Shown here piece by piece: positions 9,549 to 20,447 of a stretch of 64,000 bases of DNA. The translations under genes and the position numbers were made by a program. Under the pieces are notes generated by a model that did no database searches, was not told the origin of the DNA, and saw only the letters and a program-made list of their open reading frames with translations. This stretch comes from Vairimorpha ceranae (Eukaryota; Microsporidia; Nosematidae), in assembly GCF_000988165.1 (NCBI RefSeq), contig NW_020169308.1, forward strand, positions 1-64,000, in the 5' to 3' direction. The stretch's first letter is position 1. Each line of letters opens with the position of its first letter.

Positions 9549-12500
9549 TTATTTAACTCTTACCACACCAATATTAATATCATCATCATTCAATATTTTA
9601 TCAATTATTTTCTTAATATACTTTCCCAAATTAAATCTCCCAATTTTATCTTGAAAATACACACAACATTCTCTTAAATGTAAAATTGATATCTTAAAAG
9701 TTGTTGTATTTTCTAATATTTCAGTAAAAACAGCCTTTTTAAAGAATTCTTCTAGGATTTGAAACATTCTTTGTATTTCTTCTGTATTCTTAAAATCTAT
9801 AGATTTTGAATGTCGCCAGATTAATTTCAGTGGTATATCATTTTTTACCACAGAAGAAGAATCTAACAATCGGAAATATACCTCTAAAATAACACTCATC
9901 TTACAATTAAGACACAAATTTGTAAGAATATCACTAACAACATCGGATAAATCTTCATTCTTTATAATATTTATTAAATCTACATTTACACTTTCTAATA
10001 TTTCTTTTCGTATTTGTTCACAAAATATTCTGCTTTGACTTAATTTTAGTAAAACGTTTAAAATTAACTTTGCATACAAAGGTCTATGTAAAACATCTAG
10101 AAGCTGTATTGATATACTTGAAACAATAGAATTGGCAGAAAATAGTACAACATTAATGTCATTATTAATAATTTCAGATAACCTTTTAAAAGCTTCCTCA
10201 CTTTTATTTTGATCTGAGTCAATAATGTTATCAAGAATGTCTTCTAAATTTTCTACATTTTTTCTGGGACTGAAAAATTCCTTTCTGAACTTTTTAGCAT
10301 TTGGAGTCAAACGTGCTCCTCCTGATAAATTTAAACAATCTAGTGATGTTTCAATGTCAATATTTAAATCATTAGCTTCAAATACAGAAGGTGCTATAAG
10401 ATTCAATGGAATAGAATTACATTTAGGTTCTTTAAGTTTATTGAATGTTTTTGTGTCTGCCAGATTACCTTTTATTTTTGTTTCTGTCATAATATTTTTT
10501 GTGTCTGGTAAATTATTCTCATCTTTTGCGTCTGTCATATTATTTTTTATTTTTGTTTCTGTCATATTATTTTTTGTATCTGGTAAATTATTCTCATCTT
10601 TTGAGTCTGTCATATTATTTGTTATTTTTGTTATATTATTTATAACTTTTACGTCTTTAACAGGTGTTCCAAAAACACAAGTATTAAACTTAGGTGCATC
10701 TTTGTAAATTGTTGATTTATTATTACATTTATCTAAAAAATCTAAAAAATTTTCACTATTTTTAATATTCTCTTTAATTATCTCTGAGTTGGAATCTGTT
10801 ACATATCTTTTTAGTAAAGACACTATACAATGCTCTGATTTCTCAGATATAGTGTCTACTAAAATATTTTTAAGTATTAAAAATAATTTTGTTAAAGGAT
10901 AAACTCTGTCAATCATATTTAACTCTTCATAAAAACCTTTAGAAAGATAATGTTTTACAAGTGTCTGGCACTCTTCTTTAGATAAAATATATTTTTTAGA
11001 TACAAAATGTATCATTAATGTATTGAAAAAGGTAGATTGTACATCTTTGTAAATAGACATTTCTATAATCTTAGAAGAGTGACTAATAAGATCTAATGAA
11101 TCCAGAAGACTAAAAATAGTATCTACGTTTTTTTCATTTATCAAATTTATAATATCAATTGCAGAATTGGAAGCTGGTGATGGTTCAAACAAATTAACAT
11201 TTGTTGTTTTACTTGAGTGATCAGAACATTTTGAATCATTTTGTACCCTTGAATTTTCATTAGGTTCATGTAAAAATGAGCTATTTTGTTCTTTACTTTC
11301 ACAAGATATATTAACACTTTTGCCTTCTTCATTTTTTACATCTAAAATAAAACTACTATCTTGTACTTTAAATGTATTTTTTAGACCCTCTACTGCTTTT
11401 TTTTCTTGTAATCCCGTAACTCCAACTTTAAACACATCTTCTATTTCCCTTTCATTTTTGTGGTACTCAGACAGTAATTTTACTAACTCTACAAATTTTT
11501 TACCTTTCTTTACAAGACAAATTACTTCTACTAATATTTCTATAACAAGAGATCTGTTAAAAACACCGAATAATTCAAGTATTTTACTTTTCATTTTAGC
11601 TTCTGTGCACTTATCAACACAATAGTAAATTAACACTTCTTGTACATCTAAAAATGTAACAAGCTCAGCTTTTCTTTCTATAATTAAATTTAAGTATAAA
11701 ATATTTACCTGGAAATTTGGATCTTTTACGCTAAACAAAAAACGTGCAAAATCTAAAAGATCTTCTTTAAGTAGATATTTCTTATTTGCATTAATTCCTT
11801 CAATTCTCACTGTCCAGGTTTTATCTAAAATAAATGGATATTTTGACTGAAATGATTCTAAAATTTCTTTATTTATAGCTGGTTGTCCTTTTTTTGTATA
11901 TTTTTTCGTGAAATTCTGTTTACTGGGTGTAACAATTTTCTTAATGGGTGTTATACTCTTCTTAATAGGTGTTATGCTCTTTTTTGTAAATTGTACAGGT
12001 GCAATTTTATTTCCTACTATTACATTTGTACTGGTTTCATTTGGATTAATTTTTTTTCTTAGATCGCTACTAAGTAAATTTTTATCATAATCAAGCATTC
12101 TTAAAGCTTCAAAAGCTTTATTTCTTACCATACTACTAGAATCTTCAGTACATTTAATTATACATTTTATTACTTCTTTATCAATAATTTTACATTCTGT
12201 ACACACTTCAATTAAATTAGCTTTTAACTCAGGACTTTTTAACATAAAATATTGTGTATTTATATGCTCTACACCCACATGTATAAGTGTTTTCTTTATT
12301 TTATCTGTTATACACATTTTCTTATCTTTAAGTCTTTCTATAAGACCATTTATTATTTTTTTATCTTTAACTTTAAATTTATAAATAACGTCTAATACCA
12401 AAAAAAATACTTGATTATTTGGATCATTAATTCTCTGAAATAGCACATCTACAATATTATCGTTATAAGGACTATTCAATAATTGTGTCAATCCTTCTAC

Positions 12501-13136
12501 TCTTATATTCCATTTAGAATCATTAATTTTACTATAGTCCAAATCAACAGAAATACTTTCCGATTGCGGCGAAATTTTATTAAATTCTTCTTCTAACTCT
12601 TTCAGTAGTATTGGTTTTATATTTAAATATTTCTTAACTTCATTTCCCACAATTTTATATAATAAAACAGTAAATTTTAATCCTTCACTTCTAACAACAC
12701 TGTCAGAATGTCCTAATACAAGATTTAAAGCTTCCAATGAATCTTGTGTAGGCAGGTTTTTGTTATTTTCATACAATCTATTTAATGATATAAGTGTATT
12801 ACTTACTATCTTAGGATTTTTATTGCTTAACAATTGTACAAGTGTAGGTACCAAATCAGAATCTTTAATATTATCAATTAAATTAAATATTCTATTTTTT
12901 ATTGTTGTCTTACTATTTCCTATTTGTAAAAATATTTTACTTACAGCAGAAGTAGAAATTATAGGTGCCTTTAAAATAGAATCTATCGCAGATTCCAATG
13001 CAGGTATATTAGTTTCATTTTGCAGTAAATGTAAAAATTCAAGGTTTTTACCCTCTTTAAAATGATTTCCTAGTTCTAAATAAACTTCTTGCCTTTCTTT
13101 CCAATTTTTAGATTTTATTCTTTCTATGTAGTCCAT
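9549..13136 (-). CDS. XMAP215/Stu2-type microtubule polymerase (TOG domains), 1195 aa
   Basis: The open frame extends to a TTG at 13148, but the first ATG is at 13136, 12 nt after a CCC at 13149-13151. I take that as the start. Three HEAT/TOG-like arrays begin with the diagnostic Trp-containing helix: KNWKERQEVYLEL near residue 10, SKWNIRVEGLTQLL near 205 and KTWTVRIEGINA near 435. These Trp-x-x-R-x-E helices mark tubulin-binding TOG domains. A basic linker with KKSITPIKK repeats precedes the third. Between about 800 and 930 lies an in-frame minisatellite (NNMTDAKDENNLPDTK-like units), followed by a helical C-terminus. The predicted role is tubulin polymerisation at spindle poles and plus ends. 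Stu2/Alp14/XMAP215 members usually have two or more TOGs and a basic linker, as here. Confidence 0.85.
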   Translation of the reverse strand: MDYIERIKSKNWKERQEVYLELGNHFKEGKNLEFLHLLQNETNIPALESAIDSILKAPIISTSAVSKIFLQIGNSKTTIKNRIFNLIDNIKDSDLVPTLVQLLSNKNPKIVSNTLISLNRLYENNKNLPTQDSLEALNLVLGHSDSVVRSEGLKFTVLLYKIVGNEVKKYLNIKPILLKELEEEFNKISPQSESISVDLDYSKINDSKWNIRVEGLTQLLNSPYNDNIVDVLFQRINDPNNQVFFLVLDVIYKFKVKDKKIINGLIERLKDKKMCITDKIKKTLIHVGVEHINTQYFMLKSPELKANLIEVCTECKIIDKEVIKCIIKCTEDSSSMVRNKAFEALRMLDYDKNLLSSDLRKKINPNETSTNVIVGNKIAPVQFTKKSITPIKKSITPIKKIVTPSKQNFTKKYTKKGQPAINKEILESFQSKYPFILDKTWTVRIEGINANKKYLLKEDLLDFARFLFSVKDPNFQVNILYLNLIIERKAELVTFLDVQEVLIYYCVDKCTEAKMKSKILELFGVFNRSLVIEILVEVICLVKKGKKFVELVKLLSEYHKNEREIEDVFKVGVTGLQEKKAVEGLKNTFKVQDSSFILDVKNEEGKSVNISCESKEQNSSFLHEPNENSRVQNDSKCSDHSSKTTNVNLFEPSPASNSAIDIINLINEKNVDTIFSLLDSLDLISHSSKIIEMSIYKDVQSTFFNTLMIHFVSKKYILSKEECQTLVKHYLSKGFYEELNMIDRVYPLTKLFLILKNILVDTISEKSEHCIVSLLKRYVTDSNSEIIKENIKNSENFLDFLDKCNNKSTIYKDAPKFNTCVFGTPVKDVKVINNITKITNNMTDSKDENNLPDTKNNMTETKIKNNMTDAKDENNLPDTKNIMTETKIKGNLADTKTFNKLKEPKCNSIPLNLIAPSVFEANDLNIDIETSLDCLNLSGGARLTPNAKKFRKEFFSPRKNVENLEDILDNIIDSDQNKSEEAFKRLSEIINNDINVVLFSANSIVSSISIQLLDVLHRPLYAKLILNVLLKLSQSRIFCEQIRKEILESVNVDLINIIKNEDLSDVVSDILTNLCLNCKMSVILEVYFRLLDSSSVVKNDIPLKLIWRHSKSIDFKNTEEIQRMFQILEEFFKKAVFTEILENTTTFKISILHLRECCVYFQDKIGRFNLGKYIKKIIDKILNDDDINIGVVRVK

Positions 13137-13148
13137 GTTTTTATGCAA

Positions 13149-13151
13149 GGG
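13149..13151 (-). promoter_or_regulatory. CCC motif upstream of the TOG-protein gene
   Basis: CCC 12 nt before the ATG at 13136. It supports rejecting the TTG at 13148 as the start. It is close to the divergent neighbour's own CCC at about 13227, so the two promoters share roughly 80 bp. Confidence 0.5.
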
Positions 13152-13231
13152 AAAATAAATTTATATAAAATATTTACAATACAAACAAATTGTTAATAAA
13201 AATTATTTAAACTTTTTTATTTTTGACCCTT

Positions 13232-13636
13232 ATGAATATTAATAATCTTCTTGACAAACTAATAAAGTCTAGGAATTTTACAGAATATGCCTTTGCTTAT
13301 AACACACATCCTACGCCTTCTCCATATTATAAGTCTATTATGCTTCTGCATCTTTTAACTACTAATATAAAAGAATATTACAAGGCTTTACAGACTATTT
13401 CTGTAGAAGAAGCCAATTCACAAGAAATAAATTTTATTATACAACTTGATCTATTAATTAATACATGTAACTTGAAGAAGATTAAAGAAATTAAAGCTAG
13501 TGATGATATTCAATATTTTATAGATAAGATTATTAGTATTTCTACTGAAAATCAAAATATAAAAGAAAAAAAACTTTCAAGTAAAGATTATTATAAAGAT
13601 ATTATAAAAGATTGTATGTTTGTGTCGCGAAATTAA
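13232..13636 (+). CDS. Possible 26S proteasome lid subunit Rpn12-like (PCI) protein, 134 aa
   Basis: The ATG at 13232 directly follows GACCCTT, fixing the start. The middle of the protein (LHLLTTNIKEYYKALQTI, then INFIIQLDLLINTCNLKKIKEIK) has the pattern of the CSN8/PSMD8/eIF3K PCI family. In that pattern a helix ends LL-x(3)-I-x-E/Y-[FY], then comes a long helix ending in the segment that precedes the winged helix. Rpn12 is normally about 270 aa, so this would be a severely shortened form lacking most of the winged helix. The match is a pattern judgement without residue-level proof. Otherwise it is a small helical protein of unknown function. It is divergent from the TOG gene. Confidence 0.4.
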   Translation: MNINNLLDKLIKSRNFTEYAFAYNTHPTPSPYYKSIMLLHLLTTNIKEYYKALQTISVEEANSQEINFIIQLDLLINTCNLKKIKEIKASDDIQYFIDKIISISTENQNIKEKKLSSKDYYKDIIKDCMFVSRN

Positions 13637-13660
13637 ATATTATTGTCTAGTTGTAGTTAT

Positions 13661-13828
13661 CCACTAATTTTTAACAATTTTGTATTTAATCATTTTTTTA
13701 TACATCCACTAATTTTTAACAATTTTGTATTTAATCATTTTTTTATACATCCACTAATTTTTAACAATTTTGTATTTAATCATTTTTTTATACATCCACT
13801 AATTTTTAAAATATTTTTTTTCAACTAT
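13661..13828 (+). repeat. 45-bp tandem repeat, three identical copies plus a partial one
   Basis: The unit starts CCACTAATTTTTAACAATTT and occupies 13661-13705, 13706-13750 and 13751-13795 without visible difference. A diverged partial copy follows from 13796. It fills the gap before eS17 and ends only a few bases from that gene's CCC motif. Confidence 0.9.
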
Positions 13829-13842
13829 TTTTACCCTTCAAA

Positions 13843-14230
13843 ATGGTAAGTGAATTTCTAATAATTTTAGGGAAATATTCGTAATCGAGTTATTAAAAGA
13901 GCAGCTAGACAGATTGTTGAAAAACACTTTTTAAGTCTTGATAAGACATTTGAAGATAACTTACTAGTTGTACAAGATGTAGCACTTGTTCAATCTAAAA
14001 AAGTAAGAAACCAGATTGCTGGATATGTAACTCACTTGTACAAGTGCATTCTTAAAGGAACAGCTAAGAAGTTATACATTAAGAGCCATGAAGATGAAAG
14101 AGAAAAAAAAGAAAATGTCATGCCTAAAGACTCAATTATGGATTGCGATACCATAGAAGTAGATGCTGTTACTATGGACATGCTTAATAAAAATGAGTAT
14201 AGGGGAAATTTCAAGCTTATAACTTATTAA
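13843..14230 (+). CDS. Ribosomal protein eS17, 120 aa, spliced
   Basis: The gene is join(13843..13845, 13871..14230). The first exon is only the ATG, preceded by CCC at 13834-13836. A 25-nt intron follows, and exon 2 starts GGAAATATTCG. The product begins [20 protein letters not shown] and continues with [25 protein letters not shown] and an [11 protein letters not shown] tail. These are the conserved blocks of eukaryotic eS17 in order, and the length is close to the fungal one. Without splicing the open frame starts only at 14036, which hides two-thirds of the protein. It is a component of the small ribosomal subunit, acting in the cytoplasm. Confidence 0.95.
13846..13870 (+). other. 25-nt spliceosomal intron directly after the eS17 ATG
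   Basis: It begins GTAAGT and ends TTTTAG, with CTAAT next to the 3' end as the probable branch-site region. Removing it joins ATG to GGA and restores the canonical Met-Gly start of eS17. Its place at the extreme 5' end of a ribosomal-protein gene and its very short length are typical of microsporidian introns. Confidence 0.93.
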
Positions 14231-14282
14231 ATGATTTTAATTTATTTTTTAAAAAACTAAAAATTTTATATAATTTTATATT

Positions 14283-14462
14283 TTAATTATTGAATGGAAA
14301 GTGTGGTATAATAAAATCTTTTCCTTCATGGTGATGATGCATGCTAGAATCTAGTTCTGAAGAAGAACTTTCGCTTGATGGTCCATATGATTTTCTTACT
14401 CTTCTTCCGTATACAAATGTTATAAAAAGCAAGCAAAGAATTTTTTGATAGAACCAAGACAT
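14283..14462 (-). CDS. Small putative secreted protein, 59 aa
   Basis: A short ATG-to-TAA frame whose first 19 residues (MSWFYQKILCLLFITFVYG) form a clear signal peptide. After it comes a basic RRVRK segment, a Ser/Glu cluster (SSESSSSE), a His run (MHHHH) and the end IIPHFPFNN. No family is recognised. The composition is unlike random A+T-rich translation. No CCC motif precedes the ATG, so expression is uncertain. It could be a small effector or spore-coat-related peptide, but that is speculation. It converges on eS17. Confidence 0.45.
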   Translation of the reverse strand: MSWFYQKILCLLFITFVYGRRVRKSYGPSSESSSSELDSSMHHHHEGKDFIIPHFPFNN

Positions 14463-14711
14463 AATATTTTTGTTCTAGAAATTTTTATAAAGTAGTGTTT
14501 ACTGTTTCAAATGTGACAAATAGATCAATAATATAAAACTTTACACGTTAAGTGGTTTTATGAATTAATTATTTATATAACAGTGTATATTAATAGTTGA
14601 TAACTATAGAATAATAAATAAGTCGTAAAAAAATTTATTATTGTAAGTCTTTTGGTTGTTGTAATTTTTATAATTTATGAAATACCTTAACATGATGTTA
14701 AACTGCCTTAA
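14463..14711. other. Intergenic DNA
   Basis: Nothing recognisable between the small secreted ORF and the tandem repeat upstream of eL8. Confidence 0.35.
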
Positions 14712-14826
14712 TGTTTTCGGCTTAAAAATATTTATTATATATTTATTTTTGTCCTTGGCTTAAAAATTTTTATCATAAATTTACTTTTGTCCTTGGCTTA
14801 AAAATTTTATCATAAATTTATTTTTC
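14712..14826 (+). repeat. 38-bp tandem repeat upstream of eL8, three copies
   Basis: GGCTTAAAAAT recurs at 14719, 14757 and 14795. The two later copies also share GTCCTTGGCTTAAAAATTTT and ATCATAAATTTA. The array runs up to the CCCCC motif of eL8, so each unit could carry a copy of a promoter element. Confidence 0.85.
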
Positions 14827-14837
14827 TACCCCCAAAA

Positions 14838-15443
14838 ATGGTACTTGGTAAACCAAAACAGAAAAAGTCATTTAAACCGAAATTGACCAAGGAACAAAAA
14901 GAAGAGAAAGAACTTCTTATTACTAAAAAGATTACTAAACTTGCTAATGCCATCAAGATACCGCCAGCTATTAATCAGTTTAAGACTCGACTTGGTGAAG
15001 AAGATTTTAAAAAGGCATTAGAGTTATTTTCTAAATACAGACCCGAGACCCATGATGAGAGACTTGAAAGATTAAAGAAAAGTGATCCTAAAGAGGGACC
15101 TAAGCCAATTATTGCAAAAATGGGAATAAGACATGTTACTAGACTTATAGAAACCAAAAAGGCTAAATTTGTGTTAGTAGCAGCAGATGTTGATCCAATT
15201 GAAGTTGTTTTATTTGTTCCTACTCTCTGCAAGAAAATGAATATTCCTTATGCGATAGTAGAAAGTAAAGAAATGCTTGGTAGTGTTGTTAACTTAAAGA
15301 AGACAGCTATACTTGCCTTATGTGATGTTAAATCTGAGGATAAGAAAGATTTTGACGCGCTTATTAAAGCTAGTAATGAGTTATTTAGTGATCAATATGA
15401 GACACATTTGACTAGATGGGGTGGAGCAGCTATTAAGAATTAA
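14838..15443 (+). CDS. Ribosomal protein eL8 (L7a), 201 aa
   Basis: The ATG follows TACCCCCAAAA. A basic N-terminus (about 1-60) carrying [23 protein letters not shown] precedes the L7Ae RNA-binding domain. That domain runs through [39 protein letters not shown] and VPY-like [14 protein letters not shown]. The C-terminus ends [10 protein letters not shown], matching the RWGG segment of eukaryotic eL8. The protein is shorter than the approximately 260 aa of yeast or human, mainly at the N-terminus, as is usual in microsporidia. It is a large-subunit protein that binds kink-turns. Confidence 0.95.
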   Translation: MVLGKPKQKKSFKPKLTKEQKEEKELLITKKITKLANAIKIPPAINQFKTRLGEEDFKKALELFSKYRPETHDERLERLKKSDPKEGPKPIIAKMGIRHVTRLIETKKAKFVLVAADVDPIEVVLFVPTLCKKMNIPYAIVESKEMLGSVVNLKKTAILALCDVKSEDKKDFDALIKASNELFSDQYETHLTRWGGAAIKN

Positions 15444-17269
<1,826 letters not shown>

Positions 17270-17324
17270 ACTATTTGTTTGCATAAATTTTAATTAACAT
17301 TTTTTACTATTTAAATAGAATGAA

Positions 17325-17405
17325 TTATGCATAAATTATAAATCCATGCATAAATCATAAAAATATAAATAAAATATAAAAATCCATGCATAAAATATAA
17401 AAACA
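17325..17405 (+). repeat. Short imperfect repeats ATCCATGCATAAA upstream of poly(A) polymerase
   Basis: ATGCATAAA occurs three times with ATAAAATATAAAAA spacers. It fills the short gap between ubiquitin and the next CCC motif. Confidence 0.6.
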
Positions 17406-17429
17406 TGAAGATTTTTATTCCCTAAAATA

Positions 17430-18902
17430 ATGGAAAAAAATTCTAGATATGGTATCACTGGACCATTGTCACTACAAGAAAGTACTTTAAAAGAAAAACA
17501 ATGTAGTGAAGAGATGGATAAATTTATACAAGATTGTGGATTTTTTGAGGATGAATCAGAAGGTCAGACACGTGAACGTGTTTTAGGAAAATTAAATTCT
17601 TTACTGAAACAATTTGTACAGAAGACATCAGAAAATAAAAATATTTATTTGAATGATAAAAATAATAATAACGGTAAAATATTTACTTTTGGTAGTTACA
17701 GACTTGGAGTGCACAGTAAAGGTGCAGATATTGATGTCTTATGTGTAGTACCAAAGCACATTACCAGAAAAGATTTTTTTACAGATTTTTTTGAACTTTT
17801 ATCACAAGACTCAGATGTAAAAGAAATTACAAAAATAGAAGAAGCTTATGTACCACTTATTAAATTAATTATACAAGGTATACCTATAGATCTTACATTT
17901 GCTAGATTGAACATAGGAATAGTAAATGATAATGTTAATTTATTAAATAACACATATTTAAAAAATATGGATGATAAATGTGTGTTAAGTATTAATGGAA
18001 GTAGAGTGACAGATGAAATATTAAATCTAATTCCTAATGTTAAGACATTTCATTCAGCTTTGCGATGTATTAAATATTGGGCCAAGCGAAGATGCATTTA
18101 TGGAAATTCGTATGGTTATTATGGGGGTGTAGCTTTTTCTATTTCTGTGGGTAGAATCTGTCAACTATTTCCAAATGCTTCTTCTTACACTATTGTTAGT
18201 AAATTTTTTGAATTATATTCCTTCTGGAAGTGGCCATCTCCTGTCTTGTTAAAACCTGTTATTGATTTAAGTTATAATATGAAAGTTTGGGATCCTAAGT
18301 TGTATCCGGCAGATAAATATCATAAAATGCCTGTTATAACACCTGCTTATCCTTCTATATGTTCAACACATAACATAATTGCTAGCACACAGCAACTTAT
18401 TATTAATGAGTTTACTAGAGGACATGAAATATTTTGTAATGAAAAAGGAACAACAAAAGATATTTTAAAAAAGCTGTGTAGTCTATCAGATTTTTTTTAT
18501 AAATATAAATCTTATATACAAATTAACGCTATATCACAAGATGAAACAAATCATAAATTGTGGTTGGGATTTGTAGAATCTAAAATTCGTATTTTGGCTC
18601 TTAAAATTGAATCTCTCGATGATGTTTTGTATGCTGTTCCTTTTCCTAGATCTTTTAATATAACTAAAGAAAAATTATCTTTTTTTACTTTTAAAACTAA
18701 ACATATTAAAATTTGTACTTCTTTTTTTATTGGACTAGAATGTCCTAGTACTAAAGCTAAAAAAGTCTTTATTGATCATCCAATAAAAGAATTTATAGAG
18801 TTTATTAATAATTATGACAAAAAAGATGAAAATATGAAATTAGAAATAAATAGCATGAAGAAGAGAGACGTTCATGCATTTTTTTCCGTAATATATAAAT
18901 AA
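17430..18902 (+). CDS. Poly(A) polymerase, 490 aa
   Basis: Canonical nuclear PAP (nucleotidyltransferase plus central and RNA-binding domains). The helix-turn motif FGSYRLGVHSKGADIDVL carries catalytic Asp100 and Asp102. The third carboxylate is Asp154 in IPIDLTFARL. The central domain follows (FHSALRCIKYWAKRR, YGNSYGYYGGVAFSI), with WDPK and the MPVITPAYPS block typical of PAP1 around 300. The C-terminal domain is shorter than in yeast Pap1 (568 aa). The start follows TTCCCTAAAATA. It adds poly(A) tails to mRNA 3' ends together with the CPSF complex. A degenerate CPSF-like protein lies at 61220-62707. Confidence 0.95.
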   Translation: MEKNSRYGITGPLSLQESTLKEKQCSEEMDKFIQDCGFFEDESEGQTRERVLGKLNSLLKQFVQKTSENKNIYLNDKNNNNGKIFTFGSYRLGVHSKGADIDVLCVVPKHITRKDFFTDFFELLSQDSDVKEITKIEEAYVPLIKLIIQGIPIDLTFARLNIGIVNDNVNLLNNTYLKNMDDKCVLSINGSRVTDEILNLIPNVKTFHSALRCIKYWAKRRCIYGNSYGYYGGVAFSISVGRICQLFPNASSYTIVSKFFELYSFWKWPSPVLLKPVIDLSYNMKVWDPKLYPADKYHKMPVITPAYPSICSTHNIIASTQQLIINEFTRGHEIFCNEKGTTKDILKKLCSLSDFFYKYKSYIQINAISQDETNHKLWLGFVESKIRILALKIESLDDVLYAVPFPRSFNITKEKLSFFTFKTKHIKICTSFFIGLECPSTKAKKVFIDHPIKEFIEFINNYDKKDENMKLEINSMKKRDVHAFFSVIYK

Positions 18903-19007
18903 ATTTTTATTTGTAGCACTTTTTTAAAAAAAAATAATGGTAAATTATAATGCTTGTAATATATCACTAAATGTGTATAAGCGATACATAATTTTTATGT
19001 TCTTTAA

Positions 19008-19079
19008 GGGGAATTAGCTCAGTGGCAGAGCGCTTCCTTAGCAAGGAAGAGGTCATGGGTTCGATCCCCATATTCTCCA
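19008..19079 (+). tRNA. tRNA-Ala (AGC)
   Basis: A full cloverleaf. The acceptor stem pairs GGGGAAT with ATTCTCC and is followed by discriminator A. The D arm is TAGCTCAGTGGCAGAGC. The anticodon arm is CTTCC-TTAGCAA-GGAAG, giving anticodon AGC at 19040-19042. The T arm is ATGGG-TTCGATC-CCCAT. It is 72 nt, with no intron and no encoded CCA. Confidence 0.97.
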
Positions 19080-19984
19080 TTTTATTGTTAAAGTTATATA
19101 AGTTTTGCTTGTAAACAATAATTACCATATAGTGTAAAATTTTGTTCTGTATAAACAGCATTTTATCAGAAAAATAATATTCTACACAAAACAGATTGTA
19201 TTTACAATTTGAAGACACAAAAAAAAACATTATTTAAAATTTACTTTTAAAAAAAAATAATATCTTTAAGAACTATATCGATGTTCCTAAAGAATAGACC
19301 TCTAGTCAATGCTAAATTTAATTATTCAAAATAAATTTATAATTAATATTATGGAAAAAAAAGTTAAGTTAAGAAAAAATGAGTAAAGTTAATAAATTTC
19401 TAAATTTAAATAATCGTTTTAAACCCGATTTTTATGTATTAAACACAAAATTTACTTACATTTTAACAATAAAGTATTGTTACTACAATTAAACATGTAT
19501 TTTCGCTTTATTATAGTTGTGCACAGTACAGCTAAAAAACTTAGAGAAAGATGAAACTCTCTTCCCTTTCGTTCATCATGTAATACTACTGATTTTAAAA
19601 TGATACATTTAAGTTACTCATTATTCATTCGTGTAAAATAAGGAAGAAAAGGTATCTAAGATAAGTTACATCAATAAATATGGTTTTTACTAAAAAGCGT
19701 TTTTTTTATGGGCCAGTCTATAATATTTTTGTCTGAAACAAGCATCTTTTCGACCTAGGTTCCATCAATTATGTTTTAAATTTTCAAACATTCTTTTTAA
19801 ATTAATCCTTAAAAATGGAACAAAATATGCATTCAACAATTGCATATTTTTTACAAATTGTTTGTACATTTTGTGCATTTTTTTATGTAATTTTTTTTAT
19901 AAATTTATGTTTTGTTTTAGGCGGCATTTTTTCCCTCCTTTTCATCAGCTTAAAATATAAAATAAAAAAAATTACAGCCCTTAA
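19080..19984. other. Intergenic DNA between tRNA-Ala and H2A
   Basis: No supported gene. A hydrophobic 91-codon frame from 19815 runs into H2A in another frame and is treated as noise. On the minus strand near 19690-19780, IDGT followed by a stop and VEKMLVSDKNIIDWPIKK might be a transposase scrap, but it is too short to call. Confidence 0.3.
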
Positions 19985-20350
19985 ATGGCATCAGGCAAAG
20001 GAGGAAAAAAAGATCCACAATCTCAATCACACATGGACGATAATTCATCAGCAGGAGTTTTTAAATCATCACAAATTAAGAAAATTTTAAAAAATTGTAG
20101 TAAACAAAGAATTTCTAAGGATGCTTGTAAAGCAGTCTCTGCTGTATTAATATACATTATGAGTGAAATAATGGATGGAGCTAGGAACACTGCAAATGCA
20201 GACGGAAAGAAAAAAATATTACCTAAACATATAAATAGTGCTATATGTAAAGATGTGGAATTAAATCATATAGGACATAATTGGATTATAAAAAGCGGAG
20301 GTGTAAAATCAGGGGCGTTGCCACAAGAAATGTCTAAAAAATCTGATTAA
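19985..20350 (+). CDS. Histone H2A, divergent, 121 aa
   Basis: The N-terminus MASGKGGKK is H2A-like. The fold region follows AGVFKSSQIKKILKNC (helix 1 region), RISKDACKAVSAVLIYIMSEI (helix 2) and ARNTANADGKKKILPKHI. Then comes NSAICKDVELNHI, the counterpart of the H2A acidic-patch helix. The tail contains a GGV...LPQ segment near the end. Canonical residues such as the AGLQFPVGR loop are strongly changed, so this is a fast-evolving H2A. The CCC motif sits four to five bases before the ATG. It lies beside a forkhead factor and the histone chaperone HIRA on the same strand. Confidence 0.85.
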   Translation: MASGKGGKKDPQSQSHMDDNSSAGVFKSSQIKKILKNCSKQRISKDACKAVSAVLIYIMSEIMDGARNTANADGKKKILPKHINSAICKDVELNHIGHNWIIKSGGVKSGALPQEMSKKSD

Positions 20351-20447
20351 AAGTTAATAAAACTTTTATGTTATTTTTTTAGAATGACAGTTTGTTCGTT
20401 AATAAACAAACTTTTTTTTACATTTAATTTGAAAAAAAATTGGCATA

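Noticed and set aside
10225..10707. 160-codon plus-strand frame opposite the TOG-protein gene
   Set aside because: Complete antisense overlap with a well-supported gene. Its length comes from the minisatellite and the low stop frequency opposite repeats.
13661..13828. CRISPR-like look of the 45-bp direct repeats
   Set aside because: The repeats are contiguous without spacers, and the organism is a eukaryote; a plain minisatellite.
19690..19780. Minus-strand IDGT...VEKMLVSDKNIIDWPIKK reading
   Set aside because: It suggests a transposase scrap, but it is under 40 codons with a stop inside and no second block.
19815..20090. 91-codon hydrophobic frame starting with ATG upstream of histone H2A
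   Set aside because: It overlaps the H2A coding sequence by more than 100 bp in another frame, has no proper CCC motif and no recognisable content after the hydrophobic start.
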